Shown one piece after another: positions 7,862 through 16,674 of a DNA stretch of 64,000 nt. The DNA comes from Trueperella bonasi (GTDB taxonomy: Bacteria; Actinomycetota; Actinomycetes; Actinomycetales; Actinomycetaceae), in the NCBI RefSeq assembly GCF_030811535.1, contig NZ_JAUSQX010000001.1:1054001-1118000 (forward strand), read 5' to 3'. How positions within the stretch are numbered: the stretch's first letter is position 1; every line of letters begins with the position of its first letter. A program made the position numbers and the translations under genes. The notes below the pieces were generated by a model. That model did no database searches, was not told the origin of the DNA, and saw only the letters and a program-made list of their open reading frames with translations.

Positions 7862-10800
7862 CTATTGCAACAATTTACGAATCCGCTGAGGAGAAACCTT
7901 ACCGGCCGTGCCCAGTTGCTGAGCAAAAAGTGACACGCGCAGTTCTTCCGCCATCCAGCGCGCTTTTTCCAACGTGGCAGCTCGTTTCGGATCGTAGGCA
8001 GAGTTAGCCGCATCGGCTTGTTCGGCCTCGATCCGTTCCTCAATGTCTGCCACCTGCCAAGCCAGTGAATCATCGGCGGCCGGGTTCGAATCCGCCTTTT
8101 CGATGCGCATCTTCGCGGCCTGCATGTATCGAATCAGGTGGGGTAGAACCTCTTCGGGAGTTGCGGAAATGAAGCCGTCGTAGACGAGTGCGTCGGATTG
8201 TGCGCGAACGTCAGTTAGCGTGTTGATCAGTGCCAACGACGACGTCTCCCGGATGAGCGCATCAAGTTCGCCATAGGCTCGCATAATCCGTACCGCAATT
8301 TTCACCAACTCGTAAACCTCATCTTCGAGCCGCTCGCGCGCATACGAGCGAAGTTCACGATAGGTGCTGAGCGTACGCAAACGACCTAACGGATTGTCTG
8401 TTTCACGAGCCCAGCGGTCAGCAATATTTCGCGTTGCCGCCAGTTGTAGATCCTCGACGAGTCCAGCTGTACTCGCGTAAGGGGTTGCGGCCAAAGTGAG
8501 CGCCTCCTCCCCCGACCACCGCGATATCACTCGCGCTTCGGGAAGGGCCAGATCTGTGGCCAGTAAACGAATTAACCCTCGGCGGTGGTCTCGCACTTGT
8601 TCGGCCGGTTCGGCCACCACCCGCAACTCAACACTGCCTTCGGCTTCCACGAATGCAGGATAGCCGCGAACCGACATCCCTCCAGGTCCTTTCGTTTCGA
8701 CGACGTCCGGTAACTCCACCACATTTTCTGGCCAAGTTTCCAGGCCGGTGGCGTTAGGAACCTGCCACGTGGAGCCTTGCTGCGCGGAGCTGAAAGGGGA
8801 GGCAGCGCCGTCGTTATTACCCTCGGTTTCGCGAGCTGCTTCACGCAACAGTTGGTCGCGAGCCTCATCCAATGCCTGTGCAACTGCACCCTTGACCACC
8901 GACTCGACTGCAGACCGGGTTTGCGGCGCGAGCTGACGTTGCAGCTCGGTCAGCGAAGGCCCTTCTTCGAGCACGGCGCCACGTTCAGAACGCACCCGAA
9001 ATGTGATTTCTAAATGCGGCGGCAACGTGACAGCGGCCCAATCCGCCAGCTCGATATCGATTCTTCGCAAGCGGCGGACAGCAGCCGTAAACGCCTCCCG
9101 GAACGACGGCGCCCCGGGCTGGCCATGGGCAACCTCCTCCCACGGCGGAAGCAGGGTCAAAATTTCCCGTGCCACATCGGGGGCAGGCACGAGATTACGC
9201 CGCACCGGCTTGGGCAGTGCTCGAATCGTGGCAATGACCAGGTCGCTCAACATTCCGGGAACGAGCCAGTCAAAGCCCTCATCTTTGAGCTGCGGCAACA
9301 GTGTTACTGGCACCTCGACCGTCAGACCGTCAGAGTATGTGCCGGGGGAAAAGTCATATTCGATCGGAAGGGCGATATCTCCCTGAATCCACTCTGTCGG
9401 GAAATCTTCCTCCGAGACCTCCGTTGTACCAAGTAAAAATTCCTGCGTGAAATTCAGCCACTCTGGATTCTTCCGCTGCTCTTTTTTCCACCACGAATTA
9501 AAGTGCCCGCCAGACACGATCCCCGTTGGAAGCCGCTCATCAAAGAACGTGAACTGCGCGTCGTCGTCGGCAACTAAACCCGCCTGCCGCAAGCGTTGCT
9601 CAACCTCGCGGGCCTGCTCAAGCTGGCGTTGGTTGTGCTTGGCGAACGCGTGGTGATGGCGCCAGGCGCCCTCGACCAAACCGTGGCGAATGAACATTTC
9701 ACGGGCCAATTCGCGCGCGGAATCGGTGCCGAGCTTTGATAGGAGCACGCGGCGGTCGGCAATGATGGGCAGGCCGTAAAGTAGCACCTTTTCGTGAACC
9801 ATTGCGGCGCCTTTGCGCGTGGACCAAAAGGGCTCCGAATACTGCCGCTTGACCAGATGGCTACCAGCACCCTCCACCCATTCAGGCTTAATCCGCGCCA
9901 CCGTACGAGCGAAAAGCCTCGAGGTTTCTACGAGTTCAGCCGCCATCACCCAATCGGGATTGCGCCGGTGCAGCCCCGATCCGGGCCAGATCACGAACCG
10001 TGTGCCGCGAGCGCCCAGATAGTCTTTTGTGCGCTCGTCCCAGTAGCCCAAGTTGGAGAGCAGGCCAACCAGCATCGACTTGTGGATCGCTTCTGCAGCC
10101 GGGGTGCCAGTGGACTGGCCAAGAGCCTTCACCGCGCGAGCAACATCCTGATTGTGGGAGTTGTCCTTCCCGTCCTCGGCAGCCGAACGAAGCTGAGCCC
10201 GGGTGGGCAACTTCATGGGTTTTAAGGTAATACCAAGCGGGCGGGATAGTTCGCGAAGCTGCTGGACGACGTCCTGCCACTCGCGGAACCGCAACCAATT
10301 CAAGTATTCGGCCCGGCACATGCGCCGGAACGCTGAACCGGATAGCTCACGTTGCTGGGTGCGCAGGTAGCGCCACAGATTTAGGTAGGCCAAGAAATCG
10401 GAGGTGCGGTCAACGAACCGCGCGTGTAGCTGATCGGCCTGCGGCCGGAATTCGGCGGGGCGCTCGCGAACGTCCTGGATCGACATGGCCGCAACAAGAA
10501 CGAGAACCTCCGAGGCGGCGTCGTTCTCCACTGCTTCCAGGAGCATGCGGCCAAGCCGGGGATCGATGGGAAGTTTGGCGAGGGCGCGGCCCGTGTCTGT
10601 GAGCAGGTGGGAGCCGGACCCGACGACGGCGCCGCGGGCGTTCGCGGTGACCGGTTCGAGTGCTCCGATCTCTTCGAGAAGTTGGATGCCGGAGCGTACG
10701 GCGCGCATGTCAGGCGGGTCAATGAACGGGAAGTCTTCAACCGAACCAAGCCCCATCGAAGCCATTTGCAAGATCACTGAGGCGAGCGATGTACGCTGAA

Positions 10801-12145
10801 TTTCCGGCTCGGTAAATTCTGGCCGGGAGGCGAAGTCTTCCTCGGAATACAAACGGATCGCGATACCGTCGGCGACTCGGCCCGAACGGCCCGAACGCTG
10901 GTTTGCCGAGGCTTGCGAGATCGGCTCAATCGGCAGGCGCTGCACCTTAGTTTTCGCAGAAAAGCGCGAGATGCGGGCCGTGCCCGGGTCGATCACATAG
11001 CGGATGCCGGGCACTGTGAGCGAAGTTTCCGCGATATTGGTGGCCAAAATGACGCGCCGATAGGCACCTGGCTGGAAGATTCGGCGCTGCTCGTGGCCCG
11101 ATAGACGCGCAAATAGCGGTAACACCTCCACGGCCCCCGGGGCCGACGAACGCCCACCCGGCGGCACGTAGCGGTTACCAAGCTCTTCCTCGAACGCCTT
11201 TTCGGTATCGCGGATCTCGCCCTCGCCGGAAAGGAACACGAGGATATCGCCAGGGCCTTCGGCCATGAGTTCCGCCGCGGCGTCAAGGATGCCAGAAACT
11301 TGATCCTGCGCTTCGGCACGGCTCAGGCGCTCACGCGGCTCTTGAGAATCCGATTCGGTGACGGCGGTCGGTGCTGCGGCGTCGTCGTAGAGCGGACGGT
11401 GGCGGATCTCAACAGGATAAGTGCGCCCGGAAACCTCGATGATCGGGGCTTCGTTGCCTGGAAAGCCGCCGTGCATGTGTTCGCCGAAGTGCGCGGCAAA
11501 CCGTTGGGAATCGATCGTTGCGGACGTGATGATCAACTTCAGGTCCGGGCGGCGGGGAAGAAGACGGGCGAGATAGCCGAGCAAGAAATCAATGTTAAGA
11601 GAGCGTTCGTGGGCTTCGTCGATGATGATGGTGTCGTATTTACGAAGCTCGGGATCGGATTGGGTTTCGGCGAGGAGGATGCCGTCGGTCATGAGTTTGA
11701 CGAGGGTGGTGCGCGAAACCTGCTCTGTGAATCGCACCTGGTAGCCGATCGCGCCGCCGAGCTCAACGCCGAGCTCTTCACAGATGCGGTCTGCCACCGA
11801 GCGGGCTGCGATCCGGCGGGGCTGGGTGTGGCCGATCATGCCGGTGATGCCGCGGCCAAGTTCGAGGCAAATCTTTGGGAGTTGGGTGGTTTTACCCGAG
11901 CCGGTCTCTCCGGCAACGATCACCACTTGGTTGTCGCGGATTGCTGCTGCGATGTCTTCTTTACGCGCGGAGACGGGAAGTTCGGGCGGGTAGCTAATCG
12001 GTGGCAGTGCGGTGCGCCGGGCCTGGAGTTCTTGCGGGGAGTATGGGCGCGGGCCACGGTGTTGGTTGGGCTTGCCGGTGCTGCGCGGAGAGCGTTTACC
12101 CCGCTTCCTGCGAGGTTGCTTGGGGGTGGGAGTTGATTGAGTCAT
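7862..12145 (-). CDS. hrpA: ATP-dependent RNA helicase HrpA
   Basis: A DEAH-box helicase of 1427 residues, in the size range of bacterial HrpA (about 1300). Walker A is VIVAGETGSGKTTQLPK (near residue 75), the DEAH box is IIIDEAHERSLN, motif III is LIITSAT, and motif VI is ASANQRSGRSGRV. HA2 and OB-fold regions follow, and a long DUF3418 C-terminal part ends VSPQRIRKLLQ. HrpA unwinds RNA and in E. coli helps rescue stalled ribosomes. The start at 12145 (MTQSTPTPK, basic N-tail) is chosen over an earlier ATG at 12190 because that one lies inside an intergenic repeat element. It is monocistronic and convergent with the surface-protein gene. Confidence 0.95.
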   Translation of the reverse strand: MTQSTPTPKQPRRKRGKRSPRSTGKPNQHRGPRPYSPQELQARRTALPPISYPPELPVSARKEDIAAAIRDNQVVIVAGETGSGKTTQLPKICLELGRGITGMIGHTQPRRIAARSVADRICEELGVELGGAIGYQVRFTEQVSRTTLVKLMTDGILLAETQSDPELRKYDTIIIDEAHERSLNIDFLLGYLARLLPRRPDLKLIITSATIDSQRFAAHFGEHMHGGFPGNEAPIIEVSGRTYPVEIRHRPLYDDAAAPTAVTESDSQEPRERLSRAEAQDQVSGILDAAAELMAEGPGDILVFLSGEGEIRDTEKAFEEELGNRYVPPGGRSSAPGAVEVLPLFARLSGHEQRRIFQPGAYRRVILATNIAETSLTVPGIRYVIDPGTARISRFSAKTKVQRLPIEPISQASANQRSGRSGRVADGIAIRLYSEEDFASRPEFTEPEIQRTSLASVILQMASMGLGSVEDFPFIDPPDMRAVRSGIQLLEEIGALEPVTANARGAVVGSGSHLLTDTGRALAKLPIDPRLGRMLLEAVENDAASEVLVLVAAMSIQDVRERPAEFRPQADQLHARFVDRTSDFLAYLNLWRYLRTQQRELSGSAFRRMCRAEYLNWLRFREWQDVVQQLRELSRPLGITLKPMKLPTRAQLRSAAEDGKDNSHNQDVARAVKALGQSTGTPAAEAIHKSMLVGLLSNLGYWDERTKDYLGARGTRFVIWPGSGLHRRNPDWVMAAELVETSRLFARTVARIKPEWVEGAGSHLVKRQYSEPFWSTRKGAAMVHEKVLLYGLPIIADRRVLLSKLGTDSARELAREMFIRHGLVEGAWRHHHAFAKHNQRQLEQAREVEQRLRQAGLVADDDAQFTFFDERLPTGIVSGGHFNSWWKKEQRKNPEWLNFTQEFLLGTTEVSEEDFPTEWIQGDIALPIEYDFSPGTYSDGLTVEVPVTLLPQLKDEGFDWLVPGMLSDLVIATIRALPKPVRRNLVPAPDVAREILTLLPPWEEVAHGQPGAPSFREAFTAAVRRLRRIDIELADWAAVTLPPHLEITFRVRSERGAVLEEGPSLTELQRQLAPQTRSAVESVVKGAVAQALDEARDQLLREAARETEGNNDGAASPFSSAQQGSTWQVPNATGLETWPENVVELPDVVETKGPGGMSVRGYPAFVEAEGSVELRVVAEPAEQVRDHRRGLIRLLATDLALPEARVISRWSGEEALTLAATPYASTAGLVEDLQLAATRNIADRWARETDNPLGRLRTLSTYRELRSYARERLEDEVYELVKIAVRIMRAYGELDALIRETSSLALINTLTDVRAQSDALVYDGFISATPEEVLPHLIRYMQAAKMRIEKADSNPAADDSLAWQVADIEERIEAEQADAANSAYDPKRAATLEKARWMAEELRVSLFAQQLGTAGKVSPQRIRKLLQ

Positions 12146-12184
12146 CGGGACTATTGTGCCAGACGCGGTTATAGCTGAGAACCG

Positions 12185-12259
12185 AGCCATTTGTTGTGAG
12201 AAAATCGGGTTTTTGGACTGTTTCGTTCGAGGAAATGTGCAGATTCACAACAAATGGCT
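12185..12259. repeat. Inverted-repeat element, copy A
   Basis: AGCCATTTGTTGTGA (12185-12199) and its perfect complement (12245-12259) enclose a 45-nt core beginning AAAATCGGG. Two further copies are at 16421-16500 and 49902-49976. It lies in the gap between the DeoR gene end and the hrpA start, both minus strand. It resembles REP/MITE-type palindromic elements, with no coding capacity. Confidence 0.85.
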
Positions 12260-12273
12260 GGGTGGCCTGGTTT

Positions 12274-13056
12274 TTAGCCAAGTTGAGCCACACGGACCTC
12301 GGCGAATTCCCCCAATTCTTCGACTTTTTCGGCAGGAGAGTTTGAATCGGTGATGATCACGTCGAAGTCCGATAGCGAGGCGGTTTGTTGCCACGCACGT
12401 TTATGAAACTTGGCCGAGTCAACGAGCAGGATATTCATATTGGAGCTCGCGAGCATCTTTCGCTTCATGTCGATCACGTAGTCGATTGGGTTGTAAATTC
12501 CCCCGTCACAAAGAGCCGCGTCAGACATCAAGCAGATGTCGGCACGGATTCCGGCCAGGCTGTCGGTAGCCATCGTCCCGTAAAGGGCGTTTGCCCATCG
12601 GCGGAGTTTGCCGCCGGTGAGCACGACGTCGATATCCGTGATCGTCTTAGCGCGTTCTTGGGCTGTAATCGAATTGGTGATCAGCGTAAGGGGCGCGTGC
12701 TCGGACAGCAGGGGAATAAGGGGGAGCACGCTCGATGAGTCATCGACCATCACCGCCATGTGCGGGCGAATGTACTCGGCTGCAAGTTCGGCGATGGCTT
12801 CTTTTTCTTTTGCCGATTGCTGGGATCGGAGTTGGGGTGGCAATTCTATGGTGGACGTGCTGCGGACACTGACTTCACCGCGATCAAGCCGCAGGATGCC
12901 GCGCTCGACGAGGTGTTGTACGTCGCGATACACGGTCACTTGGGAAACGTCGAGCTCTTCGGCGAGTTTTTCAATCCGTTCAGCCCCTGAATCAATAATT
13001 GCATTAACCAGAAGGCGCTGCCGAGCAGAGCGTTGATTTGTTGATTTGCCAGCCAT
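12274..13056 (-). CDS. DeoR/GlpR-family sugar-operon repressor
   Basis: 260 residues. The N-terminal DeoR helix-turn-helix (RQRLLVNAIIDSGAERIEKLAEELDVSQVTVYRD) is followed by the DeoRC sensor domain with VMVDDSSSVLPLI, TLITNSI and the ILLVDSAKFHK signature that binds phosphorylated sugars. These regulators usually repress an adjacent sugar operon and are released by its phosphorylated intermediate. It is divergent from the FGGY kinase operon across about 140 AT-rich bases, so that operon is the likely target and the kinase product the likely effector (inference). Confidence 0.87.
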   Translation of the reverse strand: MAGKSTNQRSARQRLLVNAIIDSGAERIEKLAEELDVSQVTVYRDVQHLVERGILRLDRGEVSVRSTSTIELPPQLRSQQSAKEKEAIAELAAEYIRPHMAVMVDDSSSVLPLIPLLSEHAPLTLITNSITAQERAKTITDIDVVLTGGKLRRWANALYGTMATDSLAGIRADICLMSDAALCDGGIYNPIDYVIDMKRKMLASSNMNILLVDSAKFHKRAWQQTASLSDFDVIITDSNSPAEKVEELGEFAEVRVAQLG

Positions 13057-13194
13057 CGTTTGAAGTCCCTCCGTTTGGAGACATGATATTGGAATGGCGC
13101 CAATTTCTTAAAAACAGAGAATAATATCTATTCGTCTGATAAAAATATCTTGTAGGCAGAAAATTTTGTCCATTTAACTCAATGAGGAGTGAAA

Positions 13195-14697
13195 TTGAAA
13201 GAAGTTATTATTGGTGTAGACGGCGGCACCACGGCAGTAAAAGCCGTTGCATTTGATCTCGACGGCGAAATTGTGGCATCCCATCACGAAGGCGTGCCGG
13301 TGGAGTATGGCTCGCGCGGAGAAGCCGAGCAGGATATGAACTCCATATGGGAGGCGGTGGCCTCGTGCCTGCGTTCGGTTTCCGCGAATGTTAGCGATTC
13401 GAAAATTATTGGTCTCGGGCTTACTGGCCAGGGCGACGGCGTCTGGCTGGTTGACGAGCAGGGCGAGCCGGTTCGAAAGGCGGCAAACTGGCTGGATGGC
13501 CGGTCAGCGGATCGAGTCGATCAGTGGCAAGAAGATGGCAGGTCTGAAAAGTTACTCGAGCTAACAGGCACCCCGGCGTTCGGCGGGTTCTTCCCCGTTC
13601 TTTACGAGGAGCTACGCGAAGCCGAGCCGGATACGATCGCCCGTGCACAAACACAGCTTTACTGTAAAGATTGGATCAGGTTTAAGTTAACGGGCGAACG
13701 GCTAACGGATTACACCGAGGCGTCTAGGACGTTCCTCGACGTGAACACCGTTGAGGGCTACGATATGTCTGTTCCCGAGGCGCTTGGAATTGGCGACGCG
13801 GCCAAGCTTTTGCCCGAAATCCGTCATGCGGACGGACCTCCAGCACATGTGACGGAGGCGGCGTCCGCTGAAACCGGCATCCCGGCAGGTACGCCCGTCG
13901 GCATCGGAATGATCGACGTAGCCGTTACGGGCATGGGATTGGGAACGGTCGACGACGGCGAAACTTGGCTCATTTTAGGCACAACTGGATTCGTTGGAAC
14001 ACTCTTGCCAAGCGCTGCCGAGCGTAAGTCGAAGGAATCTTCGATTCTGGCCACGGGTATCGGGACGCAGGTTTTGGAATTCATGGCTCCGATGACGGGA
14101 ACGCCGAACCTCAATTGGATTCGCGAAATCCTTCGCGTAGAAGATGCCACGTGGGACGAAATCGAGGAGGCTGCAAAGAAATCCGCGGTTGGTAGTGGGG
14201 GCATTATTTACCTGCCCTACGCTTCCCCAGGCGGCGAACGCGCACCCTTCCTTGATCTCAATGCCTCGGCGTCCTGGCAAGGGCTATCGTTGACGAGTTC
14301 TCGGGCAGATATTCTGCGCTCGGTATACGAAGGCGTGGCGCTATCACTGGTTGAGTGTATTCGCGTACTTGAAGTTCAACGAGATCTCGTAGTGTCAGGT
14401 GGTGGCTTCCGCTCGGACTTCCTGTGCCAACTACTCGCGGATATCTCCCACTTGAATGTCGTGCGGCAAGACGCGCCGGAGGCCGGTGCACGTGGTGCCG
14501 CGGTTCTCGGCCTTGTTTCTGCCGGAAGGTTCGATTCGCTGAAGGAGGCCGCGAAGGCACTCGGTGCTACCACCGAAACGTTTACACCCAACGAAGAAAA
14601 TCACGAGAAGTACAAGCAAGTCATGGATTTGTTCCTTCGCACACGGGAAGCTGTTCAGCCGCTGTGGAAGGACATGAGGAGCCTGCGCCAACTCTAG
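13195..14697 (+). CDS. FGGY-family carbohydrate kinase (xylulokinase/L-xylulokinase-like)
   Basis: Phosphorylates a ketose or polyol with ATP in the cytoplasm. IIGVDGGTTAVKAVAFDL is the N-terminal ATPase phosphate-1 motif, LGLTGQGDGVWLVD the substrate region, and LVVSGGGFRSDFLCQLLAD the C-terminal FGGY signature. The start is set at TTG 13195 because GAGGAG (13184-13189) stands 5 bases before it, whereas the GTG at 13189 overlaps that Shine-Dalgarno. About 500 residues is the usual family length. The next genes encode a 2-hydroxyacid dehydrogenase and a class II aldolase, so the product is probably a sugar phosphate cleaved by that aldolase. Exact substrate unknown; LyxK/LsrK-like kinases are the nearest types by feel. 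Confidence 0.85.
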   Translation: MKEVIIGVDGGTTAVKAVAFDLDGEIVASHHEGVPVEYGSRGEAEQDMNSIWEAVASCLRSVSANVSDSKIIGLGLTGQGDGVWLVDEQGEPVRKAANWLDGRSADRVDQWQEDGRSEKLLELTGTPAFGGFFPVLYEELREAEPDTIARAQTQLYCKDWIRFKLTGERLTDYTEASRTFLDVNTVEGYDMSVPEALGIGDAAKLLPEIRHADGPPAHVTEAASAETGIPAGTPVGIGMIDVAVTGMGLGTVDDGETWLILGTTGFVGTLLPSAAERKSKESSILATGIGTQVLEFMAPMTGTPNLNWIREILRVEDATWDEIEEAAKKSAVGSGGIIYLPYASPGGERAPFLDLNASASWQGLSLTSSRADILRSVYEGVALSLVECIRVLEVQRDLVVSGGGFRSDFLCQLLADISHLNVVRQDAPEAGARGAAVLGLVSAGRFDSLKEAAKALGATTETFTPNEENHEKYKQVMDLFLRTREAVQPLWKDMRSLRQL

Positions 14698-14721
14698 GCG
14701 TAGCAACAAGAAGAGGAAAGA

Positions 14722-15753
14722 ATGAAAATTCTGCTTGCATCAGACCAATTTGTTACCGGTGATGTGATGCGTTCGGCCTTGGAACAAGAAGGTGTGCAGG
14801 CCGAAACCACCAACATTGCTTCGTCATGGCCAGTTCCCCCGTTTGAAGATATCGGAGATGTTCGAGAAGCTTCGGGTAACGAGGAGGAGCTCATCGAAGC
14901 CCTGCGTGGATGTGACATCGCAATGTCACACACGTTTCCGTTCACGCGCAAGGTGATCGAATCTAGTCCCGAGCTCAAACTTATTGCCATCGGCCGTGGC
15001 GGACCTGTGAACGTGAACATCGAAGCTGCCACCGACAACGGCGTGATTGTCACATACGCTCCCGGGCGCAACGCAATCGCGACGGCCGAGCACTCACTGG
15101 CCATGATCCTTGCCGCCACCCGCCAGATCGCGCAGCGAGATGCCGAAGTGAAGGCGGGCCATTGGGGTTCTGACTTCTATATTTACGATAAGGTCAGCCC
15201 CGAAATCGCGCGGTCAACGGTGGGTGTGTTCGGCCTTGGCGCAATCGGCAAGCGCGTCGCGCGAGCATTGATCGCACTAGACGCCAACGTTATTGCCTAC
15301 GATCCCTTCGTCGAGCGTGCCGACGTGGAAGAAATCGAGTTAGTTGATGACCTAGAAGAGTTCTTCAGCCGCTCAAACATCCTGACACTGCACGCGCGTG
15401 CCACGGAAGACAACAAACACATCGTTAACGCTGGCGCACTGGCGAAGATGCCGGAGGGGGCTATCCTCGTTAATTGCGCTCGCGGAAGCCTTGTTGACTA
15501 CGACGCCGTTTGTGACGCCCTCGAATCTGGCAAGTTATTCGCTGCTGCATTCGACACACTGCCAGAAGAACCACTGCCGCACGACCACCGTCTCCGCTCT
15601 TTCGGCAACGTCACAATCACGCCGCATCTGGGCGGCGCATCTAAAGGTGCCGCACAACTTGCGGCACGCATTAATGCGGCAGATATTGCTGCCTTTGCAG
15701 CCGGGCAACGGCCTACGTACGTTACCAATCCCGAGGTTTTGAAAGATAAGTGA
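14722..15753 (+). CDS. D-2-hydroxyacid dehydrogenase, phosphoglycerate-dehydrogenase-like
   Basis: 343 residues. The NAD-binding motif is VGVFGLGAIGKRVARALIAL (near residue 165). The catalytic triad of D-2-hydroxyacid dehydrogenases is complete: Arg in NCARGSLVD, Glu in DTLPEEPLP and His in ITPHLGG. The substrate domain includes AIGRGGPVNVNIEAA. It belongs to the SerA/D-lactate group, but SerA regulatory ACT domains are absent. It is 24 bases after the kinase gene, with a GAGGAAAG ribosome site, and 9 bases before the aldolase gene, so it is one operon. It probably oxidises or reduces the hydroxyacid form of the same sugar skeleton (inference). Confidence 0.85.
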   Translation: MKILLASDQFVTGDVMRSALEQEGVQAETTNIASSWPVPPFEDIGDVREASGNEEELIEALRGCDIAMSHTFPFTRKVIESSPELKLIAIGRGGPVNVNIEAATDNGVIVTYAPGRNAIATAEHSLAMILAATRQIAQRDAEVKAGHWGSDFYIYDKVSPEIARSTVGVFGLGAIGKRVARALIALDANVIAYDPFVERADVEEIELVDDLEEFFSRSNILTLHARATEDNKHIVNAGALAKMPEGAILVNCARGSLVDYDAVCDALESGKLFAAAFDTLPEEPLPHDHRLRSFGNVTITPHLGGASKGAAQLAARINAADIAAFAAGQRPTYVTNPEVLKDK

Positions 15754-15762
15754 GGAAGAAAA

Positions 15763-16401
15763 ATGTTAATGGAAGATGCTCGCAAGGAGATCATCGAGAT
15801 CTCACTGTGGATGCAGGAACAAGGTTTAGTAGTTGGAACGGCAGGTAACGTCTCGGTAAGGGACGGTGATAACTTCGCGATTACCCCATCCGGCGTGCCG
15901 TATGAAGATCTCGTTCCGGAAGACGTCGTCGTCTATAACATGTCCGGCGAAAAGGTGGATGGTGAACTGAAGCCGTCCTCGGAATTCCCGCTGCACCTGT
16001 CGGTCTACCAAAACACTGATGCGCAAGCGATTACGCATACCCATGCCCCGGCGTCGACTGCGCTTGGGCTCGTCGTCGATGAGATTCCGGTATCGCACTA
16101 CTACTCGCTGATGTTTGGCGGGCCGATCCGCGTGGCTCCGTACTTCTACTTCGGGTCTGATGAACTAGCCAAAGGTGTTACGGAAGCTTTGCGCGGCCGC
16201 ACCGGTGCGCTTATGAAGAATCACGGCGCTATCACCATTGGGCCAACGCTGAAGAAAGCAGCGGATATGCTGCCCATTTTGGAATACATTTGCGAGGTCC
16301 ACCTAAGAGCCATGGCAACGGGCACGCCGATCGCGCTTCTTTCACAGGAAGAGCAGGAGCAGGCAGCTGGGCCAATTCAGTCATATGGGAATCAAAAATA
16401 G
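15763..16401 (+). CDS. Class II aldolase/adducin family, fuculose-phosphate-aldolase-like
   Basis: 212 residues. GTAGNVSVRDGDNFAITPSG is the N-terminal phosphate-binding region. Glu in SSEFPLHL is the catalytic acid, and zinc ligands are seen in THTHAPAS and KNHGAITIG. The family comprises L-fuculose-1-phosphate, L-ribulose-5-phosphate epimerase-type and OtnC-like aldolases. It is last in the operon with the FGGY kinase and dehydrogenase and would cleave the kinase product to dihydroxyacetone phosphate plus an aldehyde, or act on a C4 acid. It is followed by inverted-repeat element copy B. Confidence 0.85.
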   Translation: MLMEDARKEIIEISLWMQEQGLVVGTAGNVSVRDGDNFAITPSGVPYEDLVPEDVVVYNMSGEKVDGELKPSSEFPLHLSVYQNTDAQAITHTHAPASTALGLVVDEIPVSHYYSLMFGGPIRVAPYFYFGSDELAKGVTEALRGRTGALMKNHGAITIGPTLKKAADMLPILEYICEVHLRAMATGTPIALLSQEEQEQAAGPIQSYGNQK

Positions 16402-16420
16402 TGAGACACCGGGGCTGCCC

Positions 16421-16500
16421 GGCCATTTGTTGTGAGAAAATCGGGTTTTCGGGCTGTTTCGTTCGAAGAAACGCTCATTTTCACAGTAAATGGCTGGGCG
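16421..16500. repeat. Inverted-repeat element, copy B
   Basis: GCCATTTGTTGTGA (16422-16435) faces TCACAGTAAATGGC (16481-16494), with two mismatches. The core shares AAAATCGGGTTTT and CTGTTTCGTTCGA with copy A. It is placed 20 bases after the aldolase stop, between convergent transcription units. Confidence 0.85.
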
Positions 16501-16521
16501 TCGAGGCTGATGCCCAGCCAG

Positions 16522-16674
16522 CTATAGCCAACCGAGTTCGTTAGCACGCCGAGCCGCCTCGCCACACGTTTCCGCCCCCATTTTTCCTATCGCGGAAGGC
16601 AGGTGATTGCGCACCGTGCCTTCCGAGAGGAAGATCTGGGCCGCAATATCAGAAACCCGCCCGCCGGTTGCTAG
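16522..16674 (-). pseudogene. LuxR-type response-regulator C-terminal remnant
   Basis: The minus strand reads LATGGRVSDIAAQIFLSEGT, then VRNHLPSAIGKMGAETCGEA, ending ELGWL: the DNA-binding helix-turn-helix and last residues of a DesR/NarL-type regulator (family pattern LSEGTVRNHLSSAIQKL). No receiver domain or start precedes it, because it abuts the end of the ABC permease gene. It is a leftover of a second two-component regulator once located beside this exporter. Confidence 0.7.

Noticed and set aside
8083-8093. GGTTCGAATCC, resembling a tRNA T-arm
   Set aside because: It lies inside the hrpA coding frame and no acceptor or anticodon arms can be paired around it.
11300-12136. 278-codon plus-strand frame
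   Set aside because: Antisense to the helicase core of hrpA, which has all motifs; the frame is a GC-bias shadow.
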